A stretch of 64,000 nucleotides of DNA from Halobellus litoreus (GCF_024464595.1 NZ_JANHAW010000001.1:947083-1011082); one strand, 5' to 3'; shown: positions 23,838 to 32,847, counted from the first letter of the stretch. Notes: generated by a model not told the origin, from the letters alone. Made by a program: numbers and translations.

Positions 23838-25166
23838 TTACGCTTCCTCGTCGCCGTCGTCTCCGTCCACCGAACCGTCCTCGGGGAGCGAGATGAGGTT
23901 CTCGCGACCGAGACGGAGTTTGTCGACGCGGCCTTCCTCGGCCATCGCCGACAGCAACTGGGAGACCTTCGCGTCGGACCAGTCCGTCTCGTCGACGATC
24001 GTCGCCTGTTTCATCCGCCCGCCGTTCTGTTCTAAGAGACGCTCGACGCGCTCCTCGTCGGAGAGTAGCGAGAGGTCGGTCTCCGCGCCCGCCGCGCCGT
24101 TGTCCGGGCTCTCCGCGCCGGCAGGCAGGGACGAGCCCGTCTCGGACGGCGGGCGGGTCGCGTCGGTGACGCCGCCCGCATCGCTCGCTCCGTTGGTCGC
24201 GCCAGCCTGCGAGGGACCGTTCCCGCCGTTGGTTTCGGTCCCCGCGCCCGGCGGCGAGTCGTCGTCCGGCGGAGACGGGGGACCGGAGACGCCGGTACCA
24301 CCGGACCGGTTTCGCAACAGCCAGACCCCGGCGACGACGACGAGCGCGAGGAGTCCGCCGCCCGCGAGGAGCCAGATCGGGAGCCGGTCGGCGGGGCCGA
24401 TCGACGTGTACGTGACCCGGAGTTCGCTCTCGTCGCCCTCGAAGTCAGACGGCTCAGCGAGGACGATCGCGCTCTCGCGCTGTTGGACGGCGATGCTCGT
24501 TCCGGTCACCGTGTACCCCTCGGGCGGGCGGATGAGGATCTCCTGGTCGGCGTCGAAGATCGAGAGCCACGTCCGTCGCTCGTCGCTCTCGGCGGTCGGG
24601 AGCGTGAACACGTCGTCGAGGACGAGCGTCTCGTTGTCGCCCTGCCGGAGGAAGTTCGTCCACCGGAACGTGAGCGCGAGCGTGCCGCGGCCGGCGGACT
24701 CGTCGACCGAACTGTGGTAGGTGACGTTCTCGATCGCCATCGAGCGGCCGGTCGACTCGCTCGCGCGCTGCTGGAGCGACTCGAACAGCACGGGCGTCGG
24801 TCCGACGTCGGCCTCGCCGGACTCGTACCGCGACGCCAGCGTCCGGAACGCGCGCGTCTCGTTCTCGGTTTCCAGCACGTAGTGCGTCTCGACGCGCCAC
24901 TCGGCGCTCCGGTCCGATTGGAGGTCGATCTCGACGGTCGTTCGTGGGGCCGTCTCGTCCTCCTCCACCTGTTCGTCGATGCCCGTCGAGCGGAGCGCGT
25001 CGGTGCGGTCGGCGGCAACAGCGCCAGACGCGGGGGGGACGTCGGCGTCTGGCGCGGTCGAGATGTCCGCTCGCTGAGCGGGTCGATCGTCGACGGCGAG
25101 CGCTGTCGCTGGAACGACAGCGGCGAGGACGAGGAGGAGGGCGAGCCACAGCGCGGACGTCCGCAT
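23838..25166 (-). CDS. Secreted-domain, membrane-anchored winged-helix protein
   Basis: A 442-residue protein with a signal peptide (LWLALLLVLAAVVPATALA), an extracellular beta-rich domain (about 40-265, including WLSIFDADQEILIRPPEGY), one transmembrane helix (about 272-292, LPIWLLAGGGLLALVVVAGVW) followed by LLRNRSGG, and a disordered Pro/Gly/Ser linker. A cytoplasmic winged helix (about 370-430) reads LLSDEERVERLLEQNGGRMK, then QATIVDETDWSDAKVSQLLS. The layout (DUF7345/DUF7343-like, from memory) suggests an outside signal passed to a DNA-binding domain at the membrane. It is divergent from the secreted-protein gene at 25287, a possible target. Confidence 0.8.
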   Translation of the reverse strand: MRTSALWLALLLVLAAVVPATALAVDDRPAQRADISTAPDADVPPASGAVAADRTDALRSTGIDEQVEEDETAPRTTVEIDLQSDRSAEWRVETHYVLETENETRAFRTLASRYESGEADVGPTPVLFESLQQRASESTGRSMAIENVTYHSSVDESAGRGTLALTFRWTNFLRQGDNETLVLDDVFTLPTAESDERRTWLSIFDADQEILIRPPEGYTVTGTSIAVQQRESAIVLAEPSDFEGDESELRVTYTSIGPADRLPIWLLAGGGLLALVVVAGVWLLRNRSGGTGVSGPPSPPDDDSPPGAGTETNGGNGPSQAGATNGASDAGGVTDATRPPSETGSSLPAGAESPDNGAAGAETDLSLLSDEERVERLLEQNGGRMKQATIVDETDWSDAKVSQLLSAMAEEGRVDKLRLGRENLISLPEDGSVDGDDGDEEA

Positions 25167-25188
25167 TTGATGAGAGTGCACGTGGAAC

Positions 25189-25261
25189 GCTCAAAACGCT
25201 TTCCATCGGTCGAGTTTCGTTCGGGAGAAACTCCACCACCGAGAATGGCGCGATTTTAATA
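25189..25261. promoter_or_regulatory. Divergent promoters between the winged-helix and secreted-protein genes
   Basis: The 120-base gap has a TATA-like CGTTTTGAG on the minus strand (25189-25198, 23-32 bases before the ATG at 25166) and TTTTAATA on the plus strand (about 25254-25261, 26-33 bases before the ATG at 25287). The shared gap would suit co-regulation. Confidence 0.5.
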
Positions 25262-25286
25262 ACGCCCCGGCGCTACGCTTCATCGT

Positions 25287-26648
25287 ATGCGCGCTGTCGC
25301 CCTCTCACTCGCCCTCCTCCTGGTCCTCTCGGCGGTCGCCGGCGCGGTCCCGGCGTTGCCGGACGATGGGGCGGACACGACGTCCGTCCCGGCGGCTTCG
25401 ACGCCGCAATCGCCGGAATCAGTCCAGGCGGGCCCGGTCACCAGCGGCCCGCAACTGCAGGTCTCGGAATCGACCGACAGCGAGGCGACCGAACTCAACG
25501 TGCTCGGGATCCCGCCGGGTGAGGCGACCCGGAGCACGATCGAAACCGAGTACGTCGAACTGGGTAGCGGCCTCGCGTTCGCGTCGGCGACGACGGAGGT
25601 CCGCCTGCAGACGGAAGCCACGGTCGAGCGGATCGAGTCCGCCGAGTCACCGGAGAAACGGCAACAGTACCTCTTACAGGAGGTCAGCGCGATCGAACAG
25701 CAGATCATCACGCTTCGCACGCGACAGCGGCAGGTGATCGCGGCCTACAGCCGAGACGAACTCGCGCCGCGACGACTCCTCTACGAACTCGCGCTGATCG
25801 ACGCCGAGGCGCGGGAACTCCAGCAGCGCCGCGAGCGGATCGAGACGCTCGTCCAGTCGACGTCGGGATTCAGCATCTCCTCGGCTCGGTTCGGAAACAT
25901 CGAACTCGAACTGAACACGCTCACCGGGCCGGTCCGCGGGCACGCGGCGTCCGTCCTCGGCGGGGAGGCGGCCGCGACGCGCTTCTTCGTCCAGTCGGGC
26001 GAGAACAGCGTCGAACTCGCCGTCATCCGTGACGGGACGTACGTTCGCGAAGCCTACCGCGGCGCCCTCCGCGTCGGCGAGGACGGGTCGTTCTCGCTGC
26101 CCGACGCGGTGAACGCGACCGAACAGGCGTACCCGACGATCACGGGACTGCGGCTCCGCGACGACGTCGTCGGCAACCCGGACAGCGACAGCACGCGGGT
26201 GTCGATCGAACACGAGCGGGGACGGCTCGTCGCGTTCGTCGACAGCGGCAGCCGGCGCGTGTTCAAGGAGTTCCAGTACCGACCGATCGATCAGGTGACG
26301 ACGACGTCGTCGACATCGGCGGTGAAAGACGCGCTGGAACTCACGGCCCACCGCACGTATCCGGGCGGCCCGGTCCGACTGCAACTCAACAGCACCACCT
26401 CCGGCGAGCCGGTCGACGCCCAGATCACGGTCGGTCCCGCCGGCGGTCGGAGCTCCGTCGTCGGCGAGACCGGCGACGACGGGTCGCTGTGGACGCTCGC
26501 ACCGAGCGGCACCTATCAGGTGACCGCCATCGACGGGAGTTCGGTCGTCGTCCTCTCGGTCGAGCCGACGGCGACCCCGTTCGTCTACGGCGAGCTCAAC
26601 GGAAGTTCGGGTGAAGAGGGGATGGAGACGGTCACACCGGCCGAGTAG
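25287..26648 (+). CDS. Secreted haloarchaeal protein (DUF7094-like)
   Basis: A 453-residue protein with an N-terminal signal peptide (LALLLVLSAVAGAVPAL). It has a helical region with coiled-coil character (about 115-190, EVSAIEQQIITLRTRQRQVI and ELQQRRERIETLV) and beta-rich C-terminal parts, including an Ig/carboxypeptidase-regulatory-like segment (GGPVRLQLNSTTSGEPVDAQ). There is no C-terminal anchor, so it is free or bound by other means. I associate it with DUF7094 from memory. It is opposite the membrane-anchored winged-helix gene and upstream of a pilin-like gene; a cell-surface role is likely but unspecified. Confidence 0.75.
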   Translation: MRAVALSLALLLVLSAVAGAVPALPDDGADTTSVPAASTPQSPESVQAGPVTSGPQLQVSESTDSEATELNVLGIPPGEATRSTIETEYVELGSGLAFASATTEVRLQTEATVERIESAESPEKRQQYLLQEVSAIEQQIITLRTRQRQVIAAYSRDELAPRRLLYELALIDAEARELQQRRERIETLVQSTSGFSISSARFGNIELELNTLTGPVRGHAASVLGGEAAATRFFVQSGENSVELAVIRDGTYVREAYRGALRVGEDGSFSLPDAVNATEQAYPTITGLRLRDDVVGNPDSDSTRVSIEHERGRLVAFVDSGSRRVFKEFQYRPIDQVTTTSSTSAVKDALELTAHRTYPGGPVRLQLNSTTSGEPVDAQITVGPAGGRSSVVGETGDDGSLWTLAPSGTYQVTAIDGSSVVVLSVEPTATPFVYGELNGSSGEEGMETVTPAE

Positions 26649-26712
26649 CGACCGTCCGACGGCGCGGCAGATCGACCGAAGGTTCATATCCCATCGAGGG
26701 CCCAGACCCCCC

Positions 26713-27213
26713 GTGACAGCCCGCGCGTCCGCGTCAGTGATCGGTGTCGTCGTCCTGCTCCTCTTCGGGGTCGTCCTGGGCGGTGTCGTCGCCGCCGGTG
26801 CCGAGGTGGTCGCGGCGGCGACGGGGCAAGACGGGCTCGCGAGCGGCGAGACGAACCCCGAATCGGCCCCCGAGACGGTCGCGCTGTCGCTCAGACTCGA
26901 CGGCGACGCGGTGGCGCTGACCCACGAGGCGGGGCCGCCGCTCCGGCTCTCGGAGACCCGGATCGTCGTCGCGATCGACGGCGAGAAGCTCCGCCATCAG
27001 CCGCCGGTCCCGTTCTTCGCCGCGAGGGGCTTCCGCGGCGGACCCACGGGGGCGTTCAACCTGGCGAGCGACGGCGTCTGGTCCGTCGGCGAAACCGGAT
27101 CGTTCCGGCTGGCGGGGACGAACGCGCCGCAGTTGAAACGGGGGCGGACCGTGTCGATCACCGTGTACGTCGACGCGGACCGCGTGAGTCGCGTGCGGGG
27201 GACGGTCGATTAG
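26713..27213 (+). CDS. Type IV pilin-like protein
   Basis: A 166-residue protein beginning at GTG 26713 with a pilin-like hydrophobic N-terminus (ASASVIGVVVLLLFGVVLGG). The domain that follows, from about residue 55, includes VALSLRLDGDAVALTHEAGP and LRLSETRIVVAIDGEKL, the archaeal pilin-type (DUF1628-like) pattern. The usual Lys/Arg-Gly cleavage site is replaced by TARASAS, so processing by prepilin peptidase is uncertain. A TATA-like TTCATATC at about 26684-26691 lies 22-29 bases before the GTG. An upstream ATG in the same frame is inside the preceding gene and is rejected. Confidence 0.75.
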   Translation: MTARASASVIGVVVLLLFGVVLGGVVAAGAEVVAAATGQDGLASGETNPESAPETVALSLRLDGDAVALTHEAGPPLRLSETRIVVAIDGEKLRHQPPVPFFAARGFRGGPTGAFNLASDGVWSVGETGSFRLAGTNAPQLKRGRTVSITVYVDADRVSRVRGTVD

Positions 27214-27256
27214 GGCGTCGTGCGCGTGTCGGGTACTGCCTGCGCTTCTGTGACCG

Positions 27257-27314
27257 CCTGGACTGACGACCGGGTTTGAGTGTCGCCTGGGTTGACAACG
27301 GGGTTTGAGCGCCG
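27257..27314. repeat. Short imperfect tandem repeat, 29-bp period
   Basis: Two 29-base units (27257-27285, 27286-27314) share CCTGG, TTGAC/CTGAC and GGGTTTGAG, and a weaker third copy follows. It lies in the 195-base convergent gap between the pilin-like and methyltransferase genes, which has no other recognisable feature. Confidence 0.7.
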
Positions 27315-27408
27315 CTTGCGCTGGCGACCGAATCCGAGTGGTGGGTTCGGGAGGGTGGATTTCGAGTGTCGGAGGAGGTCCGGTTCTGGGCCGCCTGGAG
27401 CCCCGGTC

Positions 27409-28032
27409 CTACTCGTCGGGCGCTCGCGCGATGGTGGTGATCGCCCGCGGACTGCCCGGATACGCCTGCTGGATGTGGTGTTCGATGTCGACGAAGCCGG
27501 CCTCCTCGAACATCCGCTGTGCTTCCCTCTCGTCGTAGAAGAGCATAATCGCGTCCGCGAGGCGCTGGAAGACCGAGTTGTTCGGGTAGTCGGGGCCGAC
27601 GACGAGGACCCGGTGGCCGGGCTTGACGACCCGGCGGAACTCCGCGAGCGCCGCGACCGGGTTCGGCCAGTACTCGATCGATCCCGACGACCAGACGACG
27701 TCGAAGGAGTCGTCGGCGAAAGGGAGGCGTTCGGCGTCGCCGCGGTAGAACCGAACCCGGTCCCGCGAACCGAACTTCTCGAACGCCTTCTCCATCTGGT
27801 GGCGGCTCTGGTCGAGGCCGTGGACGTCGTCGGTATAGCGGAGCAGGCCCTCGGTGGCGAAGCCGGTGCCGCAACCGACGTCGAGAACGCGGTCGCCCTC
27901 GTCGATGGCGAGCCATTCGAGCGCCTCGTCGCGCATCTCCTCGTTCCAGATGAAGGGGTTGATCCGGTCGTACACCTTCGAGAGGTACTTGTAGAACAGG
28001 CGCGCGTTGGCCTTGTCTTCGAGGACACCCAT
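27409..28032 (-). CDS. SAM-dependent methyltransferase (UbiE/quinone-type)
   Basis: A 207-residue class I methyltransferase. The N-terminal region ARLFYKYLSKVYDRINPFIW is like that of quinone methyltransferases. Motif I VLDVGCGTGFATEGLL, GLDQSRHQM (acidic residue after beta2), GDAERLPFADDSFDVVWSSGSIEYW and VVKPGHRVLVVGP follow. The substrate is likely a menaquinone-type precursor, but a different lipid cannot be excluded. The gene faces away from the atp operon; the same neighbour is present upstream of atpH in Haloferax, from memory. Confidence 0.8.
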   Translation of the reverse strand: MGVLEDKANARLFYKYLSKVYDRINPFIWNEEMRDEALEWLAIDEGDRVLDVGCGTGFATEGLLRYTDDVHGLDQSRHQMEKAFEKFGSRDRVRFYRGDAERLPFADDSFDVVWSSGSIEYWPNPVAALAEFRRVVKPGHRVLVVGPDYPNNSVFQRLADAIMLFYDEREAQRMFEEAGFVDIEHHIQQAYPGSPRAITTIARAPDE

Positions 28033-28097
28033 CGCGCGGCGGTTAGGACGGGAGAATCATAACGCTGCGGATCCGGTCCGAGAACGTATCGACTCGT

Positions 28098-28155
28098 CGA
28101 AACGTTGGCGAGAGTGTTCCGCAAACACCTTATACGCCGCTTGCGCAACGTTTCG
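28098..28155 (+). promoter_or_regulatory. atp operon promoter framed by an inverted repeat
   Basis: TATA-like TTATAC at 28130-28135 lies 32-37 bases before the atpH ATG. It is flanked by perfect 10-base inverted arms CGAAACGTTG (28098-28107) and CAACGTTTCG (28146-28155). The second arm overlaps the likely transcription start. This is a candidate regulator or looping site; the function is inferred. Confidence 0.55.
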
Positions 28156-28166
28156 GTGATACGAAT

Positions 28167-28499
28167 ATGCCGAGACCAGAGGTTCTCGAACGGATCAAAA
28201 CGGCGGAATCCGAGGCCGACGACATCGTGGAAGAGGCCGAGGAGGATCGCGAGGAGCGCATCGAGGAGGCGCGACGCGAGGCCGAGGAGATCCGCGCCGA
28301 CGCAGAACGCGCGGCCGACGAGTACGAGAAAGAGCGGCTCGCCGAGGCCCGCGAGGAGATCGAGGCGGAGCGGGAGGAACTCCTCGAGGAAGGGCAGGAA
28401 GCGCGCAAGAAACTGGTCGCGTCGGCCGAGGAGAACGCCGACGAGGCGGTCGAATACGCGATCAGCCAGTTCGAGGAGGCGGTACATGCTCAGACCTGA
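28167..28499 (+). CDS. atpH: A-type ATP synthase subunit H
   Basis: A 110-residue peripheral-stalk subunit, almost entirely Glu/Arg/Ala heptad-like helix (EEAEEDREERIEEARREAEE). It pairs with subunit E to form the stator. The N-terminus MPRPEVLERIKTAESEADDI is typical of archaeal AhaH/AtpH. It is the first gene of the operon; its last codons overlap atpI by 14 bases, so the two are coupled. Confidence 0.93.
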   Translation: MPRPEVLERIKTAESEADDIVEEAEEDREERIEEARREAEEIRADAERAADEYEKERLAEAREEIEAEREELLEEGQEARKKLVASAEENADEAVEYAISQFEEAVHAQT

Positions 28500-30753
28500 G
28501 CAGATGAGCAAGGTCTCGGTGACGGGATCGAAGGCCGTGATGAACGAGGTCATCGAGACCGCCCACGGCCTGAACCTCCTGCACGTCACCGAGTACGACG
28601 GCTCCTGGGACGGGTTCGAGCCGGGGAATCCGGTCGAGGGAGCCGAGGAGTCCTCCGACCGGCTCGTGACCGTCCGCTCGCTCGAGAGCATCCTCGACGT
28701 CGACGCCGAGGACGCCGGTCCGACGCGGATCGTCACCGACGACGCGCTCGACGAGGAGCTCGAAGAGATCCGCACGCGGGTCAACGAACTCGACGACCGC
28801 CGACAGGAGCTCCGACAGGAGATCCGCGACATCGAGGACCGCATCGACGCGATCGACCCGTTCGTCGATCTCGGCATCGACCTCGACCTGCTGTCTGGCT
28901 ACGACACGCTGCAGGTCGCGGTCGGCGAGGGCGACCGCGACGCGATCGAGCGCGCGGTCATCGACGCCGAGGACCTCCGTTCGCACGAGATCTTCGCCGG
29001 CGAGGACGTCTTGGGCGTCTTCGCGTATCCGATGGCTGACGCCGACGAGTCGGCGCTCACCGACGCGCTGGTCAGCGCCGACTTCACCGCCTTCGAGGTG
29101 CCCGAGGCCGAGGGCACCCCGAGCGAGTACAAGCGGGAGCTCGAACACGAGAAACAGCAGCTGGAGTCCAAGCTCTCGACGGTCGAGAACGAACTCGAGG
29201 CCGAGAAGATGGACGCCGCCGGGTTCCTCCTCGCCGCGGAGGAGAAGCTCTCGATCGACGTCCAGAAGACCGAGGCGCCGCTGTCCTTCGCGACGACGGA
29301 GAACGCGTTCATCGCCGAGGGCTGGATCCCGACCGAGCGCTACACCGAGTTCAAGGGCGCGGTCAAGGACACGGTCGGCGAGCGCGTCGAGGTCGAGGAG
29401 CTCGAGCGAGCGGAGTTCTCGCGGGACGGCACCGACCACGTCCGCGAGGAGGTCCCCTCCGGCGGCAGCGGCGGAGCGGCCGCGGCCGCGGACGGCGGGG
29501 CGGAGACGGCCCGCGCCGACGGCGGCAGCGCGGTCGTGATGGCCGACGACGAGCCGCCGACGGTCCAGGATAACCCCGACTCGGTAAAGCCCTTCGAGAT
29601 CCTGGTGCAGGCGGTCAACCGGCCGAGCTACTACGAGTTCGACCCGACCGTCGTGCTCTTCCTGACGTTCCCGGCGTTCTTCGGGTTCATGATCGGCGAC
29701 CTCGGGTACGGGCTTATCTACACCGCGATCGGCTACTTCCTCTACACCAACTTCGCGGACCGTCCGGCGTTCCGGAGTATGGGCGGGGTCACCATCGCGG
29801 CAGGGGTGTTCACGGTGATCTTCGGTATTCTGTTCGGCGAGATCTTCGGGCTGCACCTGATCTCGACGTACTTCTGGGAGGGCGCGCTCGGGATGGCGCA
29901 CCCGCCCATAGAGAAGGGCCTCTCGCCCGCCGGCATCGACTGGGCCCGCGGGTGGCTCGTCGTGAGCGTGCTGGTCGGCATCTTCCACCTCAACGTGGCG
30001 TGGGTCTTCGGATTCTTCGAGGACCTCCAACTCCACGACGTCAAGCACGCCGTCTACGAGAACGTCTCGTGGATCCTGATGATGAACGGACTCTGGATCT
30101 GGGTGTTCAGCGACGCCCTCAGCAGCGTGGCTCCCAGCTTCATCTACACGACGTTCTCCAGCGAGGGCGTCGTCCCACTCGGGTTCAACGGGTTCCCGGC
30201 GATGGAACTGTTCACCATCCCCGGCGTCGGCCCGTTCACGCTGCCGCTCTTGGTGTTCATCGTCGGACTCGTGCTCCTCGCCTACGGCGAGCCGATCGAG
30301 GCCGTCGAGTTCCTGAACGTGCTCGTGAACGTGCTCTCGTACACCCGGCTCGCCGCGGTGCTGCTCGCGAAGGCGGGGATGGCCTTCACGGTCAACCTGC
30401 TGTTCTTCGGGGTCTACGTCGACGACCACGGCGGCTGGCACTTCGGCCTCGGAGGGATGCCGGACGCCGAGGCCATCGCGGCGCTCGGACCGGGCGAGAC
30501 GCTGAGTTACCACGGCTACGAGGTGACCGAGATAATGTTCGGCGGGCTCGTCCACGGCGACGCCGCGACGATCCTGATCGGCCTCCTCGTGCTCGTGTTC
30601 GGGCACGTACTCGTCCTGGCTCTCGGCGTCACGAGCGCCGGTCTACAAGCGGTGCGTCTCGAGTACGTGGAGTTCTTCAACAAGTTCTTCGACGGCGGCG
30701 GTCGCGAGTACGAACCGTTCGGCTACGAGCGCCGCTTCACGACCGAAGACTGA
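28486..30753 (+). CDS. atpI: A-type ATP synthase subunit I (membrane stator)
   Basis: A 755-residue homologue of the V-ATPase a subunit that forms the proton half-channels with the K ring. The N-terminal cytoplasmic half (1-360) has long helices (ELEEIRTRVNELDDRRQELR), then a Gly/Ala-rich linker (about 325-345). The C-terminal membrane half has about seven or eight helices, including PAFFGFMIGDLGYGLIY and NVLSYTRLAAVLLAKAGM, the latter containing the conserved essential arginine region. The start MLRPEQMSKVSVTG matches the haloarchaeal family. It ends 208 bases before atpK, which has its own promoter. Confidence 0.95.
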   Translation: MLRPEQMSKVSVTGSKAVMNEVIETAHGLNLLHVTEYDGSWDGFEPGNPVEGAEESSDRLVTVRSLESILDVDAEDAGPTRIVTDDALDEELEEIRTRVNELDDRRQELRQEIRDIEDRIDAIDPFVDLGIDLDLLSGYDTLQVAVGEGDRDAIERAVIDAEDLRSHEIFAGEDVLGVFAYPMADADESALTDALVSADFTAFEVPEAEGTPSEYKRELEHEKQQLESKLSTVENELEAEKMDAAGFLLAAEEKLSIDVQKTEAPLSFATTENAFIAEGWIPTERYTEFKGAVKDTVGERVEVEELERAEFSRDGTDHVREEVPSGGSGGAAAAADGGAETARADGGSAVVMADDEPPTVQDNPDSVKPFEILVQAVNRPSYYEFDPTVVLFLTFPAFFGFMIGDLGYGLIYTAIGYFLYTNFADRPAFRSMGGVTIAAGVFTVIFGILFGEIFGLHLISTYFWEGALGMAHPPIEKGLSPAGIDWARGWLVVSVLVGIFHLNVAWVFGFFEDLQLHDVKHAVYENVSWILMMNGLWIWVFSDALSSVAPSFIYTTFSSEGVVPLGFNGFPAMELFTIPGVGPFTLPLLVFIVGLVLLAYGEPIEAVEFLNVLVNVLSYTRLAAVLLAKAGMAFTVNLLFFGVYVDDHGGWHFGLGGMPDAEAIAALGPGETLSYHGYEVTEIMFGGLVHGDAATILIGLLVLVFGHVLVLALGVTSAGLQAVRLEYVEFFNKFFDGGGREYEPFGYERRFTTED

Positions 30754-30894
30754 CGCGGGAACGCGCGCGGCCCTCGCGTCGGTCTCGACGCCGTCCGAAC
30801 GTGGCACGGACAGCCGTGTGACTAATTCTCAAATCGGTCGAATACCGGCGGTTCACCGGCGCTTTGCTCCAGTCACGACGAGTTAGTTTGGGAA

Positions 30895-30903
30895 GCTTTA
30901 TGA
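30895..30903 (+). promoter_or_regulatory. Internal promoter before atpK
   Basis: GCTTTATGA in the atpI-atpK gap matches a TATA box with purine-rich BRE-like sequence in front (GGGAA). The transcript would start near 30928, leaving a short leader before the ATG at 30962. This supports extra expression of the proteolipid ring subunit, needed in many copies. Confidence 0.5.
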
Positions 30904-30961
30904 GATGCGTATGTCCAATAACGCACGTTCGGAGACGACTATCCGGTCAACACCTAAGACA

Positions 30962-31201
30962 ATGTTCGAAGCACTCCTACAGCAGACTCAGTCAGCCGCA
31001 CCAGCCATTGAACCGTCCGCCGCCGCCGCGCTCGCGTTGGGTCTCGCGGCCTTCGGCGCGGGGTATGCGGAGCGCGGAATCGGCGCGGCCGCGATGGGCG
31101 CTATCGCAGAGGACGACAGTCTCTTCGTCAACGGTCTGATCCTGACAGTCCTGCCGGAGACGCTCGTCATTCTCGCGCTCGTCGGGTTCTTCCTGATCTA
31201 A
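30962..31201 (+). CDS. atpK: A-type ATP synthase proteolipid subunit K
   Basis: Rotor-ring subunit of 79 residues, two transmembrane helices. Helix 1 is the Gly/Ala motif AAAALALGLAAFGAGYAERG with the loop GIGAAAMGAIAEDDSL. Helix 2 is LILTVLPETLVILALVGFF, with the ion-carrying glutamate in PET. The start at 30962 fits other haloarchaeal AtpK and the promoter position; ATGs at 30905 or 30911 would add a charged 17-19-residue leader lying before the probable transcript start. A single helical hairpin means one proton site per subunit. Confidence 0.9.
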   Translation: MFEALLQQTQSAAPAIEPSAAAALALGLAAFGAGYAERGIGAAAMGAIAEDDSLFVNGLILTVLPETLVILALVGFFLI

Positions 31202-31222
31202 CCCCTCCCGTTCTTTCCATCA

Positions 31223-31804
31223 ATGAGTTTGGACAACGTCGTCGAAGACATCCGAGACGAAGCCCGCGCGCGTGCGGAGGAGATACGCGAGCAGGGTGAG
31301 CGTCGCGCCGAGGAGATCGTCGAGACGGCAGAGACCGACGCCGAGGAACTCCGCGAGGCGCGAGAGGAAGACGTCGAGCGCCAGATCGCCCAAGAGCGCG
31401 AACGGGCGCTGTCGTCCGCGAAGCTCGAATCGAAGCAGGAACGGCTCGAAGCCCGCCGCGACGTCCTCGAGGACGTCCGCAGTCGGGTCGAGGCGGAACT
31501 CGTCGACCTCCCACAAGAGAAGCGCGAAGAACTGACACAGGCGCTTCTGGAGGACGCGACCACGGAGTTCGACGAGGACGAGTCGGTGTCGGTCTACGGT
31601 CGAGCCGACGACGCCGACCTGCTCGAATCCCTCTGTGCGGAGTACGACGGCTTCGAGTACGCCGGCGAGTACGAGTGTCTCGGCGGTGTCGTCGTCGAGG
31701 GGAGCGACTCCCGGGTTCGAGTGAACAACACCTTCGACTCCGTTCTTGAGGGCGTCTGGGAGGACAACCTCAAGGACGTGAGCCAGAAACTGTTCGACCA
31801 ATGA
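31223..31804 (+). CDS. atpE: A-type ATP synthase subunit E
   Basis: A 193-residue stator subunit. The N-terminal two-thirds is a charged helix with heptad pattern (residues about 5-100). The C-terminal domain has YECLGGVVVEGSDSRVRVNN and NTFDSVLEGVWEDNLKDVSQ, the E-subunit signature for binding the A3B3 head. The stop overlaps atpC by 4 bases (ATGA). Follows atpK after 21 bases. Confidence 0.95.
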   Translation: MSLDNVVEDIRDEARARAEEIREQGERRAEEIVETAETDAEELREAREEDVERQIAQERERALSSAKLESKQERLEARRDVLEDVRSRVEAELVDLPQEKREELTQALLEDATTEFDEDESVSVYGRADDADLLESLCAEYDGFEYAGEYECLGGVVVEGSDSRVRVNNTFDSVLEGVWEDNLKDVSQKLFDQ

Positions 31805-32847
31805 GTAGCGCCGGCGGTTCCAATCCCGAGTACGTGACAGCCCGCGTCCGGGCGCGCAAGAGCGTCCTCTACGGGGACGAGGAGTACCGAAAACTGATTC
31901 GGATGGGGCCGGCCGAGATCGCACGGTTCATGGAGGAGTCCGACTACGAGGAGGAGATCAACGCGCTCGGGGCGCGCCACTCCGGCGTCGATCTCATCGA
32001 GTACGCGCTCAACCGAAACCTCGCAAAGCAGTTCGACGACCTCCTCCGCTGGGCCGACGGTGGCCTCTACGACCTGATCGCTCGGTACCTCCGCAAGTTC
32101 GACGCCTGGAACGTCAAGACCGTCATCCGCGGCATCTACTCCGAGGCCGATCGCGAGGCGATCTCGGACGACCTCATCCGGGCCGGCGAGTTCGACGAGG
32201 GACTGCTCGATCAGTTGCTCGACGCGCCGAGCATCGAGGAGGTCGTCGACCGCCTCTCGGGGACCATCTTCGGTCCCGGCCTCGAGGACGCCTACGGCGA
32301 CTACGAGGACACCGGCGTGCTCGTTCCCCTGGAGAACGCCATCGACAGGACGTACTACGAGCACCTGCTGGAGGACCTCGTCGTCGACGAGGCCACCCAG
32401 CAGTACCGCGAGTTCCTGGAGGCCGAAATCGACTTCCGGAACGCCCGGAACGCGCTGCGGCTCGCACAGAGCGGCGCGGACATCGATCCCGCCGAGTACT
32501 ACATCGACGGCGGATCGCTGTTCTCGGCGAGCGAACTGGCGACGCTGGCGCAGAACCGCGACGAACTCGTCACGGCGATCCGGGAGTCGAAGTACGGTGA
32601 CGACCTCTCGGCGGCGCTCGACGAACTCGAGTCCGCGGAGAGCCTCATCAACTTCGAGCGCGCGCTCGACGTGGCGCTCCTGGAGTACACGGGGTCGCTC
32701 GGACACGTGTTTCCGCTCTCGATCACCCCGATCGCGTCGTACATCCTCGCGAAGGAGCGCGAGGTCGACAACATCCGGGCGATCGCCCGGGGACGCGAGG
32801 CGGGGCTCACGGAGGAGCAGATCGAGCAGGAGCTGGTGATCCTATGA
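31801..32847 (+). CDS. atpC: A-type ATP synthase subunit C
   Basis: A 348-residue V-ATPase d-like subunit that caps the K ring and docks the central stalk. Alpha-helical throughout, with N-terminal NPEYVTARVRARKSVLYGDEEYRKLIRMG, then AWNVKTVIRGIYSEAD and later PLSITPIASYILAKEREVDN with IRAIARGREAGLTEEQIEQ, both typical of the family. The ATG overlaps the atpE stop and its TGA overlaps atpF. Confidence 0.95.
   Translation: MSSAGGSNPEYVTARVRARKSVLYGDEEYRKLIRMGPAEIARFMEESDYEEEINALGARHSGVDLIEYALNRNLAKQFDDLLRWADGGLYDLIARYLRKFDAWNVKTVIRGIYSEADREAISDDLIRAGEFDEGLLDQLLDAPSIEEVVDRLSGTIFGPGLEDAYGDYEDTGVLVPLENAIDRTYYEHLLEDLVVDEATQQYREFLEAEIDFRNARNALRLAQSGADIDPAEYYIDGGSLFSASELATLAQNRDELVTAIRESKYGDDLSAALDELESAESLINFERALDVALLEYTGSLGHVFPLSITPIASYILAKEREVDNIRAIARGREAGLTEEQIEQELVIL

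Noticed and set aside
28462-30606. Long antisense frame across atpI
   Set aside because: A shadow of atpI. It has no domain and its composition is that of reverse-complemented acidic membrane-protein code.
30905-30961. Earlier ATG codons for atpK
   Set aside because: They lie before the likely transcript start set by the TATA box at 30895 and would add a charged leader that the family lacks.
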